Shown piece by piece: positions 30,181 to 37,073 of a stretch of DNA of 37,073 bases (the stretch's first letter is position 1; each line of letters opens with the position of its first letter). Source of the DNA: Macrocybe gigantea. Taxonomy: Eukaryota; Basidiomycota; Agaricomycetes; Agaricales; Callistosporiaceae. The notes beneath the pieces are model-generated. The model did not search any database and was not told the DNA's origin. It saw only the letters and a list, made by a program, of their open reading frames with translations. The DNA lies in contig SJRY01000140.1 of the NCBI GenBank assembly GCA_011319805.1, positions 1 to 37,073 of the forward strand, written 5' to 3'. The position numbers and the translations under genes were made by a program.

Positions 30181-31549
30181 CTAGTTGAAAGTCACAAAGC
30201 TGGGGATCTCGTTCATCATCTTCTTTACATCCTGATACCAGGGAAGCAGCAGCGCGTTAGCCATTGCGTCGCAGCATACCCAAGCCTTCAGCGACTGTTC
30301 GCTGAGTGAAAGAAGAAAGTTGACATCAACGTGTCGGTGAAGATAGCCCTTCGCGATGCAGCCAGCGAGTACCTGTTTTGCACAGAAGCGGCAGCACGTC
30401 GGGCCGGTGTTCGACGGCCAGGTGTATATGACCCCGCTCTCCGGTGGAGTCGCACCCAGCGCCGTCGTGACGGCAGGGAGTGGCGACGGTACGGGTGTCA
30501 CAGGGTTCACAGATGTAGGTTTTTTGTTGAGAGAGAAATTTGTACTGGGCGGTGTAGGCATCGCAGGAGGTGGCCCATTGGCAGCAGGAGGTGGGACGCT
30601 TGTGCTCGGAGCACCGAAGACAGTTGGATGAGGTTTCTTGCCGGATCCGGATGAACCCGTGCTGAAAGGCACAGCGTCGACACCAAATGCAAATTTACTG
30701 GGGCCCGAGCCCGACGAACCACTGCCGTTCGAACCACTCGAAGCAGTTGCTGAGGAGGCCGGTAGGGAGGCCAGCTGTTGAACAAGATAACCACGCTTCG
30801 AGGCCGCATACTCAGCAACCGCATTCCAGCGCTCGCGATAGCACACCTGGAGGAAAAACCAAGGATCAGCCGACTTGAAAGGCGGTGGAACGTGTTAAGG
30901 TTCACCCAAGGCGTTACCATATCCGTAGGCAACTTCCTTATGATCGTGTCTAAAGGCTTCCCAATGAGAAGCGGTGCCACTTGAGCAAGAATATCTCTGT
31001 GTCCGTGTTTAGCTGCGTATGTCATAACTTCCTCAGAATTGCTGAGCAAGAAGCGCCTGAACTCGAGTTACGCATGAACAGAACGGAACGACTCCGGTTT
31101 CGCGGGCTACGGCTCACCTCATGTGCACCTTGCACTGCTGGACGGCATAATAAACTTGGTATTTCTCCGCGGCGTCCGCAAGCGAAGCGAGACTCGGGAA
31201 CGGGACACTGTCCAAGGTCGGCAACAGCTTCGGATAGACAAATTGGAGAAGGAGCTCGAGTGTCGCAGACGTTTCGGGCAGCTCGACGACTGCACCATGT
31301 GCCTTGCATTCAGCGGGAGGAAGTTTACCAGTCGTCACTTCGAGGTATTTGCGGTGGACGTGAAAGGATATGTGATCGCTCGATTGGAGAATAACATCCG
31401 CATCGGTGGCGTTGACTGAAAGATCGTTCCATATCCTCAGTACAGCATCCCAAAGACAATAAAAGACATTGAGTTGACCCACAAATCTTTGAGGTTTGCG
31501 ATTTCACCGACGTCTGCCCACTAATCTCGTCGTTCGCGTTCTGTTTCAT
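30181..31549 (-). CDS. BTB/POZ domain protein 1, 389 aa, four exons
   Basis: Exons 31549-31483, 31415-31118, 31056-30918 and 30846-30181 splice without any correction into 389 residues. The BTB fold covers about residues 23-125 (DADVILQSSDHISFHVHRKYL, then ELPETSATLELLLQFVYP and KYQVYYAVQQCKVHM). A helical part (NSEEVMTYAAKHGHRDILAQ) follows, then a 120-residue Gly/Ser/Pro-rich linker with FG-like pieces. The C-terminus holds a cysteine-bearing module (CCRFCAKQVL...DVNFLLSLSEQSLKAWVCCDAM...LLPWYQDV) shared with the downstream paralog. BTB domains dimerise or bind Cul3; target unknown. It is head-to-tail with BTB protein 2, 240 bp apart, so a tandem duplication. Confidence 0.88.
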
Positions 31550-31789
31550 CGTACTCACTGTGTCAAGCAATGGGCTGCTGTTCAAGCTTGCAAGTTTCAG
31601 TGCGGCTTAAGTAATACCGCCAACGCAAATAGGGAAATTGAGATCAGGGTCTTGGTAGCGCCGCAGGCGTGGTCCAACAAATGACGGGTCGAACTCAACA
31701 GGGAATCTAGAACAATTAATAGTCCCACAATAGCACGACGAGACGAAATAGAAAACAAGTCCAGAGGCCCTAATTATGTTGCACACTGC

Positions 31790-32861
31790 CTAATTATTTG
31801 CATACAGGTTATGAAGTAAGGTCGTCAAACTCGGCACGTTCAGCTTCTTTGACCTGATGTCATCAAACCACGGTTTCAAGTATGTGCGAACCATTTCGGC
31901 ACAACAGGTCCACGACTGCAACGACTGTTCGTCTAAACGGGTCAGAAAATCGATGTCGATAGGCTGGCTCAAAGGCCCTTTAGTCGATAATCGCCCCCCG
32001 CAGGAACGGCACCGATTAATGCAATCACTCTCTGGGGTCGGTTTATCCAAGAAAACGGAGGCCTCTTTGTCCGGTGGGTACCAAGACGCGATCGGGGGCA
32101 ACGGAACGGGTCCTGTGGGAGAGATCAACTCGAAACGCTCTGACTCTGCAAGCATTCGTTTGATCAGTTCAGCCCTCTGAGATTGGGCGTCTTCACAGAT
32201 GCCACGCCAGAGCTTTTGATAAGATTCCTAGCAGATGTCCACCGTGATTAATTCCAGAAAGGAGAAAGTCGTTCAATAATACTCACTAGTACTGGCATGA
32301 CGTTCGCATTTAACTTTCCCTTCAAATCCTCCAGAGATGTACGGATAAGGATAGCTCCGGCCTCTTCAATGAGTTCACTGCGGCTGCATCTACCTGCATA
32401 GATGAAGATATCCAATGTGTGCGCAGGGAGATGGCGTCTGAATTGGAAGCCTCCATTAGTACGAAATAGTCAGTCCTCGCATCAGCGACGTACTTGAGTT
32501 GCATTTCACAGGGCTGAATAGCATGATAGACTTGGTATTTATTCGCAGCCAGAGCCAACTCGAGGATGATCGAAAACGGGACGTCATCCAGAGCCGGCGG
32601 AGGTGTAGGATAGATGAACCGGAACAGATAATCTAACGTGAAGACAGACTCTGGCAAAGTGATGCCCCTGTTCGGTTCGGGACGGGGAAATCTGCCCGTA
32701 TTGACGCCAAGGAATTTCTCGTGCACACGAAACACGACGTGTTCGCGGGACTGATAGAGCCGGTCGGCATCGGCATGGTTGACTGTGGACCGTTCATCTG
32801 AATGGAGATGCGTGTACAAGAAATGCTTCGTCTACTCACAAGTTCTCGACATCTGTGTCAT
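31790..32861 (-). CDS. BTB/POZ domain protein 2, 299 aa, four exons
   Basis: Exons 32861-32840 (only 22 nt), 32782-32494, 32437-32287 and 32227-31790 splice in frame into 299 residues with the same intron positions and phases as BTB protein 1. The BTB domain (DADRLYQSREHVVFRVHEKFL...LDYLFRFIYPTPP...KYQVYHAIQPCEMQL) is followed by a helical part, here without the long low-complexity linker. The same C-terminal module appears (CRSCGGRL...DIDFLTRLDEQSLQSWTCCAEM...LKPWFDDI). The ATG choice rests on the T|TC split codon matching that of the paralog. The 416-bp gap to the divergent dephospho-CoA kinase gene probably holds both promoters. Confidence 0.86.
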
Positions 32862-33277
32862 GGCAGGCTGGGGAATTGGAAGGCAGGTCATCTGTTGAAA
32901 GTCCCTCCTGATAGATCATCCTTTTTAAAGTCGCACAGAGTGTGGACCAGATAGACAGCATTGACTGCATGTAGTGGCCAAAGATCATTACTGCGTCATT
33001 GAATCTACTAAAGCTTGTTCAAGCGTAGGTCCAGTCGACGACCACTCGCCGCAGTGGACTAAGCGCGCCCCATTTAGCGGGGAAGCAGATTTGACCGCTT
33101 GATTCGAACCACAGACCATGACAGCATCTAGGGCCAGTCGCGGGGCCATTGAATGGATATGTTGGCCTGAAGGAAAGTTCGATTGTCGTGGACGTTCAGT
33201 AGGACAATTGCAGGAGTATACACAAACCCAAACAAACCAGGTCTATTCCTCCGCTCAAGGCAAGTTGTCGCCCAGAA

Positions 33278-34098
33278 ATGTTAGGTACTTTCCTCGTCTT
33301 CTTGCCCGACTAATCACCCTAATTCCAAAGCAGTTATAGGGCTGACGGGCGGCATCGCTACGGGGAAGTCGTCTGTTTCTGATTTACTCAAGGCGAAGAA
33401 TATACCCATCGTAGACGCCGATATCCTAGCGCGCCAGGTAGTTGAACCCGGCACACCTGCGCTTGCGCGAATAGTCGAATATTTCGGACAAGACATTCTT
33501 CTCTCGGATGGGACTCTAAATAGAAAGAAACTTGGGTCGATCGTCTTCAACGATGAGCAGAAACGACGAAAGCTGAACTCTATTGTTCATCCTGCTGTCC
33601 AGCGAGCCATGGCGTGGAGCGTGTTGAAACATTGGTTCAGTGGCGAGAAGTACTGCGTTGTGGACGTCCCATTACTCATAGAGGGTGGTCTGTGGAAATG
33701 GATGGGCAAAGTCATCGTTGTTTACTGGTTCGTCCCTCTTGCTCTACAGACGTCCAGCACGGAGTGCAAACTCTATTGACTCAAGCTCTCCAGAGATACA
33801 ATTACAGCGTCTAATGATCCGCGATAACTCTTCAAAAGAAGACGCATCTGCGCGACTCAACGCCCAACTGCCCATATCAGACAAAGTCAAGTACGCGGAC
33901 GTGGTGATCGACAATTCTGGAACAAGGCAGGACTTGGAACAGAATGTGAGCACTTTAGTAGACAAACTGAACGAGGACGTCGGATGGTCGTGGTTCGTTA
34001 GTTGGGTGGTTCCATTTGTTGGTCTTTTCTCCGCCGTTGTTTTGTTGGGTTGGAGGTGGATGAAAAGACGGTTCCGGAAGAAGTCGAAGGATAATTAG
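33278..34098 (+). CDS. CAB5: Dephospho-CoA kinase, 237 aa
   Basis: Phosphorylates dephospho-CoA at the ribose 3' OH, the last step of CoA synthesis. Exons are 33278-33284 (7 nt, ATGTTAG), 33334-33727 and 33786-34098; all junctions are phase-correct. The P-loop GLTGGIATGKSSV occupies residues 5-17, then DADILARQVVEPGTPAL, FGQDILLSDGTLNRKKLG, LNSIVHPAVQ, VVDVPLLIEGGLWKW, the arginine-rich lid region (LQRLMIRDNSS...ARLNAQLP) and VIDNSG, all typical of the CoaE/CAB5 family. Residues about 204-223 form one membrane segment followed by a basic tail, a tail-anchor arrangement known in fungal relatives that would place the enzyme on a membrane facing the cytosol. Length fits fungal orthologs. Single-copy housekeeping gene in intact form. 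Confidence 0.95.
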
Positions 34099-35143
34099 TA
34101 CCAGCAAACTATTGGAGCGCGCCTTTGCTTTCCCCGGAACTTATCAGGTCATAGTCCACCGAATCGCACTCTTGACTCACATCTAGCAGGCGCTTCGTGT
34201 CTTGTATTACATGATGATTCCAATAAATTTTTTTGGAAGGATCCGTGAGTTGTGGCTTTGAGTGTGATTCTGATAGGCCAAATTGCAAAGGCATGGCCGA
34301 CTTTCTATTGCTACTCTTCTCAACAAAGCCATGGTCCGACATTCGCCCTCTTGACTCCTCGCGATGATGTATGCTTTATTCTTCTCAGCTCCGGAATGGT
34401 CCCGAGGCCCTGACCTCTGATGTGGATGGAGCCAGTGGGCCTGTTGAGGTCCCAGATTGGTGCCGTCCGAGGTGCCAGTTGCTTAGACCTTGAGGGGTCG
34501 ACGTCGCCAACCAGTGCCACAAGGAAGGACATATGTGTATCTTGGAACAATGTCCTGCCTTTTGTCTCAAACCACCGCCGTCCGCCTCCGCTCAATAACA
34601 TTTGTCCTTGCGATTTCCGCTTGAGGATTTCTGGTCCATGCTGGGGACGCAACACATTGATGCCGCTGTCCATTTCATCTTGTTCAATGCGCGGCCGAAT
34701 ATGGGAATGCCGCACACCAAACGACCTTTTTTCGGGATTTGAGGACGCTCACCAGACTGCCGAATGTGTCTGTAGCGAACCTCATGCTTGCGAGTTCATT
34801 TAAGGAACGAAGTGCACCGCCTGTTGCACGCCCTGAACTGACAGATAACTCTTTGTTGTCTGAGTTTGGAAACCCTAGTCTGCATAGGTACATTGTTATC
34901 CCGCCGCTGAGTTTTCCTTTTCATATGAGTATCGTGCCCGCGGATAATCTTTAGCTCTCACACAATACGGCTACTTACACTTTCTCGCCAAGAATTTTTT
35001 TTTTCGCATCTAGATCTAGTTGAGAGTAACTGCTGTACAAGTCATTGGTTGGGCGGAGCACCATCTTTGACCATTTCCTGTCAGTGTAAAGCGGCCTTTT
35101 GAGTACATTCTAGGGGCAAGAGTCCGAAGATGCTTTCATTATG
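34099..35143. other. About 1 kb without a supportable gene
   Basis: It is the space between the convergent CoA kinase and MFS genes. Open stretches at 34320-34715 (minus, 131 codons) and 34420-34803 (plus) overlap each other and resemble nothing I know; the minus one (RWFETKGRTLFQDTHMSFL) is the less unlikely. Confidence 0.45.
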
Positions 35144-37041
35144 CTAGAATTTCCCTCGGATCCGACGCAGGACTAGATATCTCGTCATGAGCATCATTAT
35201 GCAGGCAAGCAACATCATGCTTCCTGTAATAAACGTGGTGAGACTCATGCCCAGACGACATAGCAATGGCCGTCGGCCTACCAGCATAGTAACCCACGGT
35301 CGAGAAGCTCTTTGATGCACCGTTTATAGCACCAGATATCGGGGGGCCTGCTACAGCCCCAAGCGCGGAGAATATCATGGCCATGCCGGCGCGACGACCG
35401 ACGTCCTCGATCTCACCAAGCTCGTAGATCGGCATTTGGAACGTGGAAACGTAGGCGGAGGACGTAAACCTAGCAATGGTACAATCAAAAGCAGCCCCGT
35501 TCAGGATACGTGAAATGCATTACCCATAAAGAGTCACAATTGCAATAAACTGACTTTTAGTGTGAGCCAATGGCCAGACGTATGTTACCATCGCGGCAGC
35601 TACCGTCATTGGGACGATGAAGTTGACGGCGCCTGGACGCACTGCAGATGAACTTAAATCGCTACGAGACACTCGGCGTGCACGAACCGATTTTATCGAC
35701 AACCAAGCCTGTGGCGAGTCGACCAAAGCCAGATGCCGCATTCGATATACTTACTAGGTAGAAGGAAAAATTTGAAGGAACGCCCGCTGATACCGCGCTG
35801 ATATCCACAAAGGTGAGGACTGAAAGGCACAGGTTAACTCACGTATGAGGTACACGAGAAGTATTGAATCTCGCTTACGGGTGTACATTCCAAGATATGC
35901 CACAAAGCTCGAAAGACAGTAAATTGTGAACGCGGGCGACTTCAAAGATCTCCAGTTTAATAGACCTCCCGGCACATCCTTGCCAGGAAGGCGCCGGGTC
36001 ATAGCGAGAAAAGAGAATCCCAACGTTATGATAAGGATGAAAGCAATAATTCGCATCGTCCACTGAAAGCTGATGGTAAATGTCAGCCTAAGAAGCAAAT
36101 CGAGGAGACGTGGTTTACTAACCCGACTTTCGGAATGAGCCCTCGGGCTGCTATGGGAAATATTGTTCCACCGACAGACGAACCAAAAGCCATAATTGAC
36201 AAAGCGAGGCCCCTTCGTCGTCTGAACCAGTGACCGATGATGGCAATGATAGGACCATAACATACACCGCATGATATCTGCGCCAAACGAGACTTGATTG
36301 GCGAATCCCTGAACGGAAGTAGAAACGATCGTGTACGCACTCCCATGAAAATTCCCTGACAGAGAAGAAATTGCCAATAGCGCTTGCATTCAGCGGTCAG
36401 AAAAGTCGCGATGACGAGACACATGCTGCCCAATGCATACGGCAACCGGAACCAACCCAGATCGAATAGACGGCCGACGAGAATCGCTGGAAAGAATACG
36501 AGCGCGTACTGCAGCGATCCTATCCAAGCGCTATGTGACGTCAAGCCCCAGTACCGACGGCACATTGCTGCTCCTCCTGCTCACATGTTGGAAGAAGACG
36601 AGTCCTTCAGGATATGGGTTTCATAGTAAGCTTGGAAGACCTGACATGTGCATAAATGGTTATTGATGGCAGAGTGCACAAAGCGAAACGACCCACTCCC
36701 CAAGCATTAACCAACCCAAAACTGTGAGCGCCTGCTTGTTAGCTAGTGATGATTGTGACACAATCTCGAGCATACGTCGAAAAGGTAGAACACCATGTCT
36801 TCTCAGAAGCCATATGAGAAGCTAAAACAAGAATTCAGAGCAGCAAACTGCTCACACCAGCGACGACGAGCCATGCCCTCAGTCCACCATCTGGATAGTC
36901 TTCCTCGCGGTTGGGCTCAAAAGCTGTTCTTTCAGTTTTGTCTAATAAAATGGAAATCAAACCAAGACCATGACAAGAACGAAGCCGACACACCATCGAG
37001 TTGACTCACTTCATCCTGACTGCAGCAACACTCTGCGACAT
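35144..37041 (-). CDS. MFS transporter, monocarboxylate-transporter-like, 421 aa, 12 exons
   Basis: Exons: 37041-37010, 36928-36856, 36801-36776, 36721-36697, 36640-36585, 36530-36341, 36277-36123, 36069-35879, 35819-35688, 35641-35524, 35469-35282, 35223-35144. All phases agree and sum to 1266 nt. The cytosolic N-terminus ends in the family motif DYPDGGLRAWLVV entering helix 1, then FSTFGLVNAWGVFQAYYE, IAWIGSLQ, the loop 4-5 motif WFRRRRGLALSIMAFGSSVGG, TFVDISAVSAGV and GRLATGLVVDKI, as in the fungal SLC16/MCH group. Twelve helices are expected, with a short basic C-terminus (YLVLRRIRGKF). Substrate unknown: monocarboxylates, riboflavin or others are carried by relatives. Intact with many short exons (25 and 26 nt the smallest). 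Confidence 0.9.
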
Positions 37042-37073
37042 CGTCAATGAGGCGGTCATAAATTTTTGTAGAA

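Overview
The window is fungal, most likely from an agaricomycete (mushroom-forming) basidiomycete. Host genes are split by many 49-75 nt introns with GT..AG ends and CTGAC/CTGAG-like branch sites. The gene families (BTB and F-box paralogs, a secreted GMC oxidoreductase, an MCT-like MFS transporter, an exonuclease-like plus SF1 helicase protein) and the chromodomain Ty3/gypsy elements also fit that group.

Layout. 1-2145 (minus): a broken NAM7/UPF1-type SF1 helicase gene running off the left edge. 2636-3221 (minus): a two-exon gene for a small secreted cysteine-rich protein. 3222-5344: no gene I can support. 5350-24094: a nested retrotransposon block. The outer element A (5716 bp once unnested, 205-bp LTRs, target duplication AAAAG) was hit twice by members of one unrelated 6.5-kb family: copy B (7148-13654, plus, duplication CTGGA) and copy C (15616-22127, minus, duplication CTTTC). 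B landed inside the codon for the catalytic Asp of A's protease; C landed between A's RNase H and integrase. All three LTR pairs are 99.4-99.7 % identical, so the whole pile-up is recent.

24394-26922 (plus): a multi-exon secreted GMC oxidoreductase gene with several frame breaks. 28067-30013 (minus): an F-box gene. 30181-31549 and 31790-32861 (minus): two tandem BTB/POZ paralogs, intact (389 and 299 aa). 33278-34098 (plus): dephospho-CoA kinase, intact (237 aa, C-terminal membrane anchor). 35144-37041 (minus): an MFS transporter, 12 exons, intact (421 aa).

Most unusual content: the B/C family. It is a Tf1-like chromovirus with (i) an 11-nt primer-binding site exactly complementary to the predicted 5' end of its own transcript (self-priming), (ii) a canonical -1 frameshift heptamer GGGTTTT plus a stem six bases downstream joining gag to pol, and (iii) a third ORF of 132 codons that starts in an ATGA overlap with the pol stop, differs sharply from pol in base composition, and is open in both copies. 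I recognise no relative of that third protein; it is the best candidate here for something undescribed.

Frames of TE genes, the helicase and the GMC gene are broken mainly by single-base losses, whereas the CoA kinase, BTB, MFS and secreted-protein genes splice without any correction. This argues for real decay over general sequencing error, although some losses lie in homopolymers and two are shared by B and C.
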